A stretch of DNA of 64,000 nt from Shewanella acanthi (lineage in GTDB: Bacteria; Pseudomonadota; Gammaproteobacteria; Enterobacterales; Shewanellaceae): the NCBI RefSeq assembly GCF_019457475.1, contig NZ_CP080413.1:2046001-2110000 (forward strand), in the 5' to 3' direction. A model generated the notes under the pieces. The model was not told the DNA's origin, searched no databases, and saw only the letters and a program-made list of their open reading frames with translations. Both the position numbers and the translations under genes were made by a program. Shown here piece by piece: positions 1-8,114 of this stretch; the first letter of the stretch is position 1; each line of letters opens with the position of its first letter.

Positions 1-185
1 ATCGTTGCCATCCAGAGACAAGTGGATAGTGCTATTTCGTGGTATTTATATTAAACACACTTGCAGAATGGATAAGCTCTACTAAACTAAAATTGGGTTG
101 CTATATACCGCGTAAAAACAGTTGATTATGAAGAGTAAAACAACTGCTTTTATGCAATTCAAACATGTGAATTCAGGAGCAACTC

Positions 186-614
186 ATGCCAGAAATATTA
201 ATCCTTCAAAACATAATGCATAAAGAACTGTTCTCTCTTGCGGGCAGCTTGACGCCGTATGGTTGTCAAATGGAGGACATTGAACAGATGAAATTACATT
301 GTCGTTCAATCAATCCCTCAAAAGCGCTGTGCGTAGTGAAAGACTGGATCATTTTAGTTAAACACGTCGAGCAATCAGGTACAGAAGATACCCCCCTTGA
401 TAAACTCGTACTGGCGACGAACGTTATCGAAGATGAAAAAGGTCGTTTCCCGCCAGGAGGTTGGGTAAGAACATCATGGTGTATGAATATTCACCATGAC
501 GCCATCTTTGAAACAGGGAATACTTTCTACATCCTTGTTGGAAACGGAAACTGCAAGCACCTCTACCCTGAGGAATTTTTAGCACGAATGAAATTGCTTA
601 GAGATTTAGTTTAA
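186..614 (+). CDS. hypothetical protein, possibly DUF6957-like
   Basis: A 142-residue soluble protein with no signal peptide or membrane segment. The ATG follows AGGAGC at 175-180, a reasonable ribosome binding site. The C-terminal half contains GGWVRTSWC, then an F-E-T-G-N-T-F-Y-I-L-V-G stretch and a basic tail, which reminds me of the DUF6957 family; this is recalled and not verified. A strong hairpin terminator follows directly, so it is a single-gene unit. It sits just upstream of the Tn7-like transposition genes, so it may be cargo of that element or flanking DNA. A 16-bp sequence just before its ribosome binding site (159-174) recurs at 6486-6501. Function unknown. Confidence 0.6.
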   Translation: MPEILILQNIMHKELFSLAGSLTPYGCQMEDIEQMKLHCRSINPSKALCVVKDWIILVKHVEQSGTEDTPLDKLVLATNVIEDEKGRFPPGGWVRTSWCMNIHHDAIFETGNTFYILVGNGNCKHLYPEEFLARMKLLRDLV

Positions 615-630
615 TTAACGTACTGCCCCC

Positions 631-654
631 AAGGGTCTTTTGACAAAGACCCTT
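631..654 (+). terminator. rho-independent terminator
   Basis: A perfect 10-bp stem (AAGGGTCTTT / AAAGACCCTT) with a TGAC loop, followed by TTCTTA, lies 17 bases after the stop of the 142-residue gene. Confidence 0.85.
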
Positions 655-1128
655 TTCTTACGAAATAAAGCTTCAAATCTGACGTGCGTTCTACCCTATT
701 GACTTCTAACACCTAATTTTAAACAATCGTATGAAAATTTAGATTTGGCTATAAAAAATCCAAAAGTTAGAATAAAATATTCTATGCGGGGGATAGTGTT
801 AATTTTGTTGAGCACATTTTTCACGAGAATAGTCAAAAATCGCAATTATAAAAATTCTAACTATCTATTTTTAATACGCTCGCTAAAACAGTGTTGGCAA
901 CCGTTTAATCTATAACTTTACTTTTTAGATGCTTACGTCAGAACAATTCGCGCAAATGAGGGTGTTGATCATTTCAAAAATACTGTTCAACATGAGCTCA
1001 ATTTCTAACGATACTCACTAAAAGCACTTAAATGCCGACCACCTACCGTTCAGATTAAGTCTCAAACAAAGCCAGTTTACAGCGGGCATAACTTTTAAAT
1101 TTACCTCTTTATTTACTAAACTGCAACA
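655..1128. other. AT-rich spacer upstream of tnsA; possible transposon end
   Basis: No convincing gene. GTTAGAAT near 766 and its inverse ATTCTAAC near 854 form an 8-bp inverted repeat about 80 bp apart. The segment near 779-808 (ATTCTATGCGGGGGATAG, then TTAATTTTGT) resembles a degenerate copy of the TCATCGGGAAGATCAATT repeats found beyond tniQ, so one transposon end may lie here. This is weak evidence and no terminal repeat could be fixed. Confidence 0.3.
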
Positions 1129-1170
1129 ATGCGGGCGGATATTTTTTGCCCAGAATTAGTGGAGGACTCG

Positions 1171-1764
1171 ATGACTAGAGCGCTTGTGAAGTTACACCGC
1201 GGTAAGGGTAAGCACCTATTCTTCAGCAAAAAGAATCAAGTCTTACTGCGTTTAGAAAGTTATTTGGAACGTGACTACGCACTTCGACTTGAATTTGATG
1301 ATGATGTCATCAGCTACTGCTGCCAACCCGAGACTTGCCACACTGACCGCGGGCAACGCACTCCCGATTTTTTAGTCAAACGCAGCAACGAACGCTTTGA
1401 ATACATTGAAGTGCATTTAGCAAGCAGAGTTGATGACGAGTACAGAGCTCGAATGAAGTATTTCAATGATTATATCTACGCAAAATCAAGACGTACGTTT
1501 TTATTAGTGACTGATGAAGATATGAATAAAGTGGCCTCAAAAAACCTAGATTTTCTGTACGAATACAAAAGCCTAGGCTTCAGTTATGAGCTTTCAAACT
1601 TACCCGAAGAATTATCGCTAGCAATGCTTATTCATTATTTTGAAGAATCGAGTATGTCACGCAACAATGCACATGCTGCAGCACTTTCAACGATTGCTGA
1701 TGCCATTTATGCTTTTGATATGAAAGAAATTTTAAGTCATTCGACATTGCTAAAAAGGAACTGA
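1171..1764 (+). CDS. tnsA: TnsA-like transposon endonuclease
   Basis: TnsA cuts the 5' ends of Tn7-type elements and works together with TnsB. The frame is open from 1129, but ATG 1171 has GGAGG at 1161-1165 seven bases upstream and is preferred, giving 197 residues. The N-terminal part has the type II restriction fold pattern of TnsA: an early R-L-E-S-Y-L-E-R-D helix, then T-P-D-F-L-V with the catalytic aspartate, then Y-I-E-V-H. In most family members the last motif is E-x-K or Q-x-K; here the lysine position is histidine, which may reduce cleavage. The gene is followed after two bases by tnsB and is the first gene of a tnsA-tnsB-tnsC-tniQ operon. The family call is fairly sure; activity is not. 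Confidence 0.75.
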   Translation: MTRALVKLHRGKGKHLFFSKKNQVLLRLESYLERDYALRLEFDDDVISYCCQPETCHTDRGQRTPDFLVKRSNERFEYIEVHLASRVDDEYRARMKYFNDYIYAKSRRTFLLVTDEDMNKVASKNLDFLYEYKSLGFSYELSNLPEELSLAMLIHYFEESSMSRNNAHAAALSTIADAIYAFDMKEILSHSTLLKRN

Positions 1765-1766
1765 CT

Positions 1767-2201
1767 ATGCATTTGCCGTTTAATGCATTGCGATCAAACA
1801 TGCAATTTTTGCACAACACCAGTGGTCAACTGCTTACAGTAAAAGCAGTGACTGCTGCGAATATCTTCTTTGAAGATACTGAAAATTCAACTGCATTGTC
1901 GATGACTTTGCATGAATTTAATGATGCACTCATGCGTGAAACAGTCATTCAGTTTCAGCATACTACTACAGTGATATTGAATGAATCTCAGACTCGCGAG
2001 ATGAAACGTCGATTATTTTTTATCAATACTCACAATAAGTTGCTTGAAATTGGTGAAATATCTGAAATGGATTGTCAAAAAAATGCTATGCCGCTTTTAG
2101 ACAACATATCAAAGACAATTTCACGAAATTTGCTGATGACATTCCCTCATTGTCAACATTCGCGCGATGGAAAAAAATGTGGATCGAAGGCGGCAAGGTA
2201 G
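1767..2201 (+). CDS. tnsB: 5' portion of tnsB (frame shifts near 2080)
   Basis: This frame starts two bases after the tnsA stop, with AAGGA upstream of its ATG, so it is where tnsB translation should begin. It encodes 144 residues, but only about the first 105 look like a TnsB N-terminal region. At CAAAAAAATG (A7 at 2077-2083) the family-like sequence passes to the frame one base back, where it continues as a helix-turn-helix ending in S-T-F-A-R-W-K-K. A -1 ribosomal or transcriptional slip on the A7 run would give a protein of about 665 residues, close to the usual 700 for TnsB. The remaining 39 codons of this frame look like read-through. It could also be a mutation or a homopolymer sequencing error. 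Confidence 0.6.
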   Translation: MHLPFNALRSNMQFLHNTSGQLLTVKAVTAANIFFEDTENSTALSMTLHEFNDALMRETVIQFQHTTTVILNESQTREMKRRLFFINTHNKLLEIGEISEMDCQKNAMPLLDNISKTISRNLLMTFPHCQHSRDGKKCGSKAAR

Positions 2202-3760
2202 ACACTGCTGTCGCTCCGTCCCTCATTCTCCCTGCTAAAAGAAAAGATTTTGCAGTTATCGAACACGCAAAAGCCTACTTATTTGACGCGATTATTCGCT
2301 CGAATGCGAATCCCTCGATAAGTGCAATTTATGCGAGTTATCGAGAAGAATCAGTTCGCTTAGTCGAAATGGGAAAACTCACTGACATTATTGAAGAGCG
2401 ACATTTCTACAGAATGCGTCAAAAAATCAATAATGCAGACATAGAGCTTGCTAAAGCGAATTCAAATACGAGAGCAAAAATATTACGTGGACTAGGATAT
2501 AACACCGCCCCGCCTTTTGCGCTTGACAGAGTCGAAGTAGACAGAGTTCAAATGAATTTGGGATTAATACATGATTCTGACAGCTCTTACACTGGCCCGA
2601 TTAGCATGTATATTGCGATTGATTGTTGCACGCGTGTCTTGCTCGGAATCGTTGTTGAATTTGACGCGCCCGAGACATCGAACGGCGTCATCGCGTTAAT
2701 GCGTCAAATGCTTGTGCCACTTTCAGAAAAATCACCTTTTGCGGGTGTCCCGAAGAAAATCGTTTTTGATAACGGCCCCGGCATGAAAAGTGTTAATTTA
2801 CAACAGGTTTTGAGCAATTTAAAAATCACTGATATCTATTACGCACCGCCAGAACAGCCTTGGAGGAAGCCATTCATAGAATCATTCAATAATTTAATTG
2901 TTGATGAATTCTTTAAAAAAGTGCGTTTTGTAGACGTAGATGGGAATTCACGAATCGGGATACCAGGGTTTCTCGAAAAGCAACGTCAACAAGATGAAAA
3001 TTACATAAAAGTTAAGCTTCAAGATATCGCTTGCTTGCAAGTGTCTCATTTTATGAAAGCATTAACCCAATGGATTGATCAATATCATAACGAAGACATA
3101 CATCCGTCATTGAAGATGACTCCGCGGCAAAAATGGGAAGAATCAATGCAATATAAACCTATTTTGCCCTGTTCACTCAACACACAAATTCAAGCATTTC
3201 ACGTAAATCAACAGCAAAAAGTTCAGAAATTGCAATCCCGCGGTTGGGTGCAAGTGCGCGGGCAAAGATTCTATAGTAAAGAAGCACTTGAATTGTATTT
3301 AGCATGTTGTGTCGGGAAGAAACTCACAGAAAGCATCGATGTTGAAGTGAAATACAGTATTGATGATGCGCGTCATGTCAGCATCAGTGTGATAAAACCT
3401 AGCGAAAAAGTGGCTACAACAATTCTTGTGCCAAACCGCAATATTAGTTCTATGCCAAATCCTATTTCTTTTGAAGAACTTGAGACACCAAAATTTACAC
3501 GACGTGGTGTATGTGTCTACGAAATCGAACGACTACCTACGCCATCGAAAAAGCGAAAAAATAAACGTAGCGTTCAATCTGATTCATTCGAAACAAATTT
3601 AGAAAATAATCTCTCAGCTGACGATGTTATTGCAAATTCACACCGCAAATTTTCGCCTTATAACAAGAGCACTTACGACAAAAAATCATTAACAAACCAA
3701 GATGTGCTTGTAGATAACTTTACTATTAATACTGACGATGAAGAAAACGATTTAATATGA
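2072..3760 (+). CDS. tnsB: TnsB-like DDE transposase, main catalytic part
   Basis: TnsB is the RNase H-fold transposase that joins the 3' ends of Tn7-like elements. This frame carries the core: first Asp in V-E-V-D-R-V (near 2541), second Asp in I-V-F-D-N-G-P-G (near 2768), and Glu in W-R-K-P-F-I-E-S-F-N (near 2878). A Mu-type beta-barrel region (R-G-W-V-Q-V-R-G-Q-R-F-Y) follows, then a charged C-terminal tail of the kind that contacts TnsC. The opening TTG at 2072 has no ribosome binding site and the frame lacks the first DNA-binding domain, which is encoded by the preceding frame. Expression therefore probably needs a -1 shift at 2077-2083. The stop overlaps the tnsC start (ATGA, 3757-3760). 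The catalytic triad is intact. Confidence 0.8.
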   Translation: MSKKCYAAFRQHIKDNFTKFADDIPSLSTFARWKKMWIEGGKVDTAVAPSLILPAKRKDFAVIEHAKAYLFDAIIRSNANPSISAIYASYREESVRLVEMGKLTDIIEERHFYRMRQKINNADIELAKANSNTRAKILRGLGYNTAPPFALDRVEVDRVQMNLGLIHDSDSSYTGPISMYIAIDCCTRVLLGIVVEFDAPETSNGVIALMRQMLVPLSEKSPFAGVPKKIVFDNGPGMKSVNLQQVLSNLKITDIYYAPPEQPWRKPFIESFNNLIVDEFFKKVRFVDVDGNSRIGIPGFLEKQRQQDENYIKVKLQDIACLQVSHFMKALTQWIDQYHNEDIHPSLKMTPRQKWEESMQYKPILPCSLNTQIQAFHVNQQQKVQKLQSRGWVQVRGQRFYSKEALELYLACCVGKKLTESIDVEVKYSIDDARHVSISVIKPSEKVATTILVPNRNISSMPNPISFEELETPKFTRRGVCVYEIERLPTPSKKRKNKRSVQSDSFETNLENNLSADDVIANSHRKFSPYNKSTYDKKSLTNQDVLVDNFTINTDDEENDLI

Positions 3761-3909
3761 TGACGTGTACACAAACTCAGCAACAACTCATTGAACCTGC
3801 ACTACCGAGTGACATTTTCGCTTACTCATCTGTGTTAAAAGCTTGGAGTGAAATGCACAGAACTCACAAAACTTTTTTTTTAGTAAAAATAAACAGTACG
3901 GATTGCTGA
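3757..3909 (+). CDS. tnsC: 5' portion of tnsC (frame shifts at T9)
   Basis: The ATG at 3757 overlaps the tnsB stop in an ATGA arrangement typical of translational coupling. This frame gives about 38 family-like residues, ending H-R-T-H-K-T-F, before a run of nine T at 3873-3881. In this frame it stops at 3907. The frame one base back continues F-F-F-S-K-N-K-Q-Y-G-L-L-I-F-G directly into the TnsC P-loop. A -1 slip, or one added T, joins the two into a protein of about 318 residues. This is the second such interruption in the operon and is in the same direction as the one in tnsB. Confidence 0.55.
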   Translation: MMTCTQTQQQLIEPALPSDIFAYSSVLKAWSEMHRTHKTFFLVKINSTDC

Positions 3910-4712
3910 TTTTCGGAAATTCGGGTTCGGGTATAAGTGAGTTAAAAAAATCTTATGCCAGTTGTTTTCCAGAAATCCCAAGCTTTGAGTCGACAATTAA
4001 ACGCGTGCTTTCAATCGACGTGCGAGAACATACTCTGACACCCATCGGACTCATGGAACAGATAATCGAAGCAATTGGAGCTACTCCGGTTAAAGACACT
4101 CGTGGCAGTAAAATACGTCATCAATGTTTACATTTGTTAAAAGAACATAGAGTTGAACTGATGTTGTTCGATGAAGCTCAGCATTTATTGCCAGAGAAGG
4201 AGGGTGCACAAGGCCTCCGCATGGTGAAGTTTTTCACAGAAATGATAGACCAATTTAAGATCCCCTTCGTGTTATTCGGCACGCACAAAGCAAAACGAAT
4301 CCAGTCCTTCGGCCAACATGATCTAAAACCCATTGATGATGAACAACTCTCTCGTCGAATGTTTCCACCTGTCGAACTGGAACCGCTCAAACCCAGGACA
4401 AGTCAATGGGTAAAATGCATGCAGCATTTTTTAAACAAACATCATATTTCGACTGATTATGCTAATGAAAGCATCCGCAATCGGTTATTTCTCGCTCAGC
4501 AATATAAGACGTTTAGTCATTTAGCGATGCTTTTCGAAGAACATCAATTTATGAACATCTCTAATTCTGATGAGCTCCTTTTGGAGCTAAAGAGGAGTTA
4601 CGACAAAAATCTCAATAATTTCGGAGTAAATCCGTTCGATGAATCAAAAGTGGATGAGCAAGATGTGCTTGATTTACTGACTTTAATACGTAGAAAAATG
4701 GAGACAGAATAA
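3903..4712 (+). CDS. tnsC: TnsC/TniB-like AAA+ ATPase, altered P-loop
   Basis: TnsC is the AAA+ regulator that links target selection by TniQ to the TnsAB transposase. The Walker A region reads G-N-S-G-S-G-I-S-E: the invariant lysine is isoleucine (codon ATA, one base from AAA), which should weaken or abolish ATP binding. Walker B is intact (L-M-L-F-D-E-A-Q-H), and a sensor-1-like F-V-L-F-G-T-H-K follows. TTG 3903 lies just before the P-loop and cannot be the true start; the frame is open back to 3852 and should be joined to the segment beginning at 3757. The gene ends in TAATG, overlapping the tniQ start. Length after joining fits the TniB/TnsC family. Confidence 0.75.
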   Translation: MLIFGNSGSGISELKKSYASCFPEIPSFESTIKRVLSIDVREHTLTPIGLMEQIIEAIGATPVKDTRGSKIRHQCLHLLKEHRVELMLFDEAQHLLPEKEGAQGLRMVKFFTEMIDQFKIPFVLFGTHKAKRIQSFGQHDLKPIDDEQLSRRMFPPVELEPLKPRTSQWVKCMQHFLNKHHISTDYANESIRNRLFLAQQYKTFSHLAMLFEEHQFMNISNSDELLLELKRSYDKNLNNFGVNPFDESKVDEQDVLDLLTLIRRKMETE

Positions 4713-6073
4713 TGAAGTTGACTGTGACTCCCAAGCTGCTAGATAAAGAGTCATCGATTGGTTTCTTGCTACGACTCGCGCAGCGCAATGGCTATTTATC
4801 TATTCAAGATCTTGTGAATCAGTCTGTCATCAGAGCAAATGTGCCCAACGTTGATCCAAAATCTCTCTCAACATTTTCACAGTTAGCGAATGTCAAAGCC
4901 TACGAATACAGCAGTCATGAGCTGTGGAAGTTTACTTGTTCAATCAACCCGAGGATTTGTTTAGCATGCATCAAGTCTGCTGGACTCATTCATCAAACAC
5001 ATCTCGATGCTACAGTTTACCGTTGTACAAAGCATGACTTAAACTTAGTAAATCAATGTTTTCATTGTAGAAAAAGTTTACGTTGGGACATAGCGTTAAC
5101 GAATGGACTTTGTACAAATGAAGAATGTGGCAAGAAATTAATTCAGATCGACACGACTGTTCCCGAAAATTTAACACGTGAACAAGTCTTAGATTGCTTG
5201 ACGATGTCGCATTTCATATCAGCTCCCTGCTCTACTTACATCACTCAAAAAAAGTTTGTTGAAATTGATGATTATGCATTAGCCTTAGAAAATGGTTATA
5301 AGGTATTAACTCAAAAGGATATTTTCGTAGAATGGGAGTGCCGTCAAGCTTTCAGCTCTGCAGATGAATATCCATCAGATTTAAATTTTGTTTCCTCATG
5401 GCTAGTGAAAAAAATTCTTCGTAGCAATTGGCCAATTCATTCAATAATAAATCCCCCTAAAATAACTAAGCAAATAGAATCGAAGTCAGAAAAATCACTT
5501 TGGCTCAATTATAACACTGCGACTAATATCTTAAAAATGAGCAGACCGGACATTATGTTATTAAAAGAATTTGGATTAATTTTTATTCGTGGAAATACTC
5601 GTCTAACATTGAATTCCGTCATAGATATTTCACCAATTTTCAGAATGTTAGCGGTTCATTCAAAGACTGATAGTAATCTCGATACTAGTATTTATTCAGC
5701 AAGCTTATTAATGCATCAAAATTTAACATCTCTTGCTGATATATTGATAGGGATCAAAAATAAAAGATTAAACACAAGATATTTGCCATCGTCAGATATA
5801 AGTTCTTCATTATATGTAGACATGAGTGAATTTAGGGAGTTTTGCCAAGAACAACTTAAAGATAAAATGAATTTAATCATAGACTTGGGAGAAGCTGTAA
5901 AAATTACTTCCCTGAGTAATTCCGTCTTGAAAAGCATAAAGAAACAAGGGGTTATACAAAGCCCTCGACGTAATCCATATAGTGATGATGAATTTTGTTA
6001 TTGTAGTGACGCTATCAAAATTCGTGATATGAACAGAGTCGGACAACTGAGTCTGGCATTAGAAAATTATTAA
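4712..6073 (+). CDS. tniQ: TniQ/TnsD-like target-selection protein
   Basis: TniQ-family proteins choose the insertion site, either by binding DNA directly (TnsD) or through a partner. Residues about 90-150 carry the zinc-finger pattern C-L-A-C, then Y-R-C-T-K-H with C-F-H-C, then C-x4-C-G, typical of the family. The C-terminal half is rich in helices and has two helix-turn-helix-like stretches, as in TnsD-type proteins. Length is 453 residues, compared with 508 for Tn7 TnsD and about 400 for short TniQ. The start codon overlaps the tnsC stop and GGAG lies nine bases upstream. No CRISPR array or Cas gene is visible, so direct DNA recognition is more likely than RNA guidance. The attachment site is not recognisable here. 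Confidence 0.75.
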   Translation: MKLTVTPKLLDKESSIGFLLRLAQRNGYLSIQDLVNQSVIRANVPNVDPKSLSTFSQLANVKAYEYSSHELWKFTCSINPRICLACIKSAGLIHQTHLDATVYRCTKHDLNLVNQCFHCRKSLRWDIALTNGLCTNEECGKKLIQIDTTVPENLTREQVLDCLTMSHFISAPCSTYITQKKFVEIDDYALALENGYKVLTQKDIFVEWECRQAFSSADEYPSDLNFVSSWLVKKILRSNWPIHSIINPPKITKQIESKSEKSLWLNYNTATNILKMSRPDIMLLKEFGLIFIRGNTRLTLNSVIDISPIFRMLAVHSKTDSNLDTSIYSASLLMHQNLTSLADILIGIKNKRLNTRYLPSSDISSSLYVDMSEFREFCQEQLKDKMNLIIDLGEAVKITSLSNSVLKSIKKQGVIQSPRRNPYSDDEFCYCSDAIKIRDMNRVGQLSLALENY

Positions 6074-6103
6074 CTAAATCCCCCTCACTTTCTTAACCCT
6101 CAG

Positions 6104-6128
6104 TCCCGAATCACTCCTGGATTCGGGA
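6104..6128. terminator. hairpin after tniQ
   Basis: A 9-bp stem (TCCCGAATC / GATTCGGGA) about 30 bases after the tniQ stop. No T-run follows, so its role as a terminator is uncertain. Confidence 0.45.
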
Positions 6129-6280
6129 TACTGCACTGTCATTACCTTCGTAATCCTCACCTGTCACCATCTATTCAGCATAGTTATCATTGAACTCATA
6201 ATTAAATTGAGATAAGTTTGGATAATCTACACTTTTTCATCTCAGTTATTTGAGTCAAACAACAATCTTTTGGAAATTAT

Positions 6281-6463
6281 TCTCATCGGGAAGATCAATT
6301 TTGTAAACTATTCTCATTGGGAAGATCAATTTTTTAAATGCTTAAATTTTTAAGTTCATGATTTGTTTAATTTGCTATGATCTGAGAATCTCATCGGGAA
6401 CGTCAATTACCAAATTTGTGGTAATTGATCTTCCCGATGAAAATCCTTGATCAGATGAGAATA
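6281..6463. repeat. TnsB-site-like repeat array with 22-bp inverted repeat
   Basis: The motif TCATCGGGAAGATCAATT or a close variant occurs forward at 6281-6302, 6312-6333 (one C-to-T change) and 6389-6408 (AACGTC for AAGATC), and inverted at 6423-6440; a partial inverted piece (GATGAGAATA) lies at 6454-6463. The first two copies are 31 bp apart. Copies three and four form a hairpin: a 22-bp arm at 6391-6412, a 6-base loop and the arm at 6419-6440, with two mismatches. Position after tniQ and spacing fit transposase binding sites at one end of a Tn7-like element, although mixed orientation is unusual. Confidence 0.65.
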
Positions 6464-6485
6464 GCCTTACTTATTGAAATTTAAA

Positions 6486-6501
6486 TCAAACATGTGAATT
6501 C
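6486..6501 (+). repeat. 16-bp direct repeat copy (partner at 159-174)
   Basis: TCAAACATGTGAATTC is identical to positions 159-174. The pair brackets the 142-residue gene, the transposition operon and the repeat array. It may mark the borders of an inserted unit, although Tn7-like elements normally duplicate only 5 bp. Confidence 0.45.
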
Positions 6502-6851
6502 CCCCTTTGTTATCACGTCCAAAAAGCCGATTTAATTTCCAAAAATACTGACTTATATTCCCAACCAAAATACTGAAATTCGTATTGATGAACGCGTTCC
6601 TACGTGCATGCTTTATCTTTTTCGTGATGGTTGATCCTCAGTTTTTGCGCTGTTGCGCCTAGGCCTATTATTAATTAAGGTCTGAAATCGGTAATTGAGG
6701 ATTAACTTTGTGGTATGAAACGTTCTAAATGGAAATGCTGACTGGTTTTTGATGACGTTTTACGGTTTATAAATGTAACGCTACGTGAATCTTTCGATAG
6801 ATAGCCTTGCTAAACGTTCCAGAATTCACGTAGCGTCACCTGTATTTGAGT
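6502..6851. other. spacer between transposon region and umuC, with inverted repeat
   Basis: No gene seen. ACGCTACGTGAAT (6778-6790) and its perfect inverse ATTCACGTAGCGT (6824-6836) flank 33 bases just beyond the umuC stop. There is no T-run, so it is not a standard terminator. Confidence 0.5.
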
Positions 6852-8114
6852 TCAGCATTTGATGCTCGGTATGCAGTCCCATCTTGTCGAATATTGCGGT
6901 GTTAAAAACTCCCTTCGCATTGCCCATTTCTGTTCAATGCCTTGTGCGGCCAAAAACACGGTGTCACGTCCAAATTGTTGATTAATACTATCAAACGCGG
7001 TCATCAGCGCGGGATTGGCTTTGGCACGATTGAATAAATCAAACTGTTGAAAATATGCACTTTCAAGTTCTATTAGACCGACACCAATCTTGTAGTATCT
7101 GATGCCTTGTCGAAATAATTGCGGCGCGGCGACTGTCATTGCTTGGGTCATTTCTATGGTGCAGTTCGTGGCGCAAGGAAAATGAATAAGTGTTTTAAAG
7201 CCGAGTGGACGCTCATCGTAGGGAGAATTATTGGCAAAAATCAGCATGGTCTTACAACGAGAACCTTGTGCCCTCGCCTTTGCTGCTGCAATGCCGACGT
7301 GTTTACTGAGTGCTTGCAGTAATGAGTCAAAATCCGTGATGCGTTCGCCGACTGAGCGAGTCGAAAATATCTGTTGTTTATCTGCCTTCGTTTGGTCCCA
7401 TTCCTTACAAGCCACACCGTTAAGTTCGCGTACGGTTCGCTCGATGTCGACACTGAATTGCTTTCTTGCCAGTCCTGGCGGCATTTGTGCTAACTGATAG
7501 GCGCTACGTATATCCATAAGCTCAAGCTTTTTAGTGATTTTGCGCCCTATTCCCCAGACATCTGTGACTGAAAGTTGTTTTAGGATAGCAATGCGGTCAG
7601 GTTCATTATCAATCAAACAAACACCTTGGTAACCCGCTAATTTCTTAGCGGCATGATTGGCGGCTTTGGCTAAGGTCAATGTGGGTCCTAGTCCAACACA
7701 CACAGGTAAACGTGCTTCCTTCCACACCGTTTTACGAATAAGTTGGCCATGGGTTAAAAGGCATGGAATGGCAGTATGACAATGTTTAAACGACAGGAAG
7801 GACTCATCGATGGAATAAATGTGTTGCTCAGGGGCAAACTGGCCAATGATGTCCATCATTTTGGCTGACAAATCCGCATAAAGCTCGTAATTACTGGAGC
7901 ATACAATAACGCCCAGTTTTTCGCATGGTTCCTTGACTTGAAAATATGCAGCAAACTTAGGGATACCGAGCTCCTTTGCCTGACGGTTTGCTGCCACAAT
8001 GCATCCATCATTGTTGCTGAGGACGATGACAGGTTTTCCACGCCAGTCAGGACGAAAGACTTGTTCTGCTGAGCAATAAAACGAGTTGGCATCGACTAGT
8101 GCGTACATGGCCAT
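6852..8114 (-). CDS. umuC: UmuC-like Y-family DNA polymerase (Pol V catalytic subunit)
   Basis: UmuC with two UmuD' subunits forms the error-prone translesion polymerase Pol V of the SOS response. The 420 residues match full-length UmuC. The N-terminus has A-L-V-D-A-N-S-F-Y with the first metal aspartate and a steric-gate tyrosine, followed by V-L-S-N-N-D-G-C near residue 35 and Y-S-I-D-E-S with the second catalytic acidic pair near residue 105. Helix-hairpin-helix (V-W-G-I-G-R-K), little-finger and C-terminal clamp-binding regions follow. The start overlaps the umuD stop by 19 bases, as usual for this operon. The coding sequence looks intact, although its partner umuD looks 5'-truncated. Confidence 0.93.
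   Translation of the reverse strand: MAMYALVDANSFYCSAEQVFRPDWRGKPVIVLSNNDGCIVAANRQAKELGIPKFAAYFQVKEPCEKLGVIVCSSNYELYADLSAKMMDIIGQFAPEQHIYSIDESFLSFKHCHTAIPCLLTHGQLIRKTVWKEARLPVCVGLGPTLTLAKAANHAAKKLAGYQGVCLIDNEPDRIAILKQLSVTDVWGIGRKITKKLELMDIRSAYQLAQMPPGLARKQFSVDIERTVRELNGVACKEWDQTKADKQQIFSTRSVGERITDFDSLLQALSKHVGIAAAKARAQGSRCKTMLIFANNSPYDERPLGFKTLIHFPCATNCTIEMTQAMTVAAPQLFRQGIRYYKIGVGLIELESAYFQQFDLFNRAKANPALMTAFDSINQQFGRDTVFLAAQGIEQKWAMRREFLTPQYSTRWDCIPSIKC

Noticed and set aside
6281..6463. A CRISPR array
   Set aside because: Repeats differ in spacing and orientation, spacers are 9-60 bases, and no cas genes are near; transposase-binding sites fit better.
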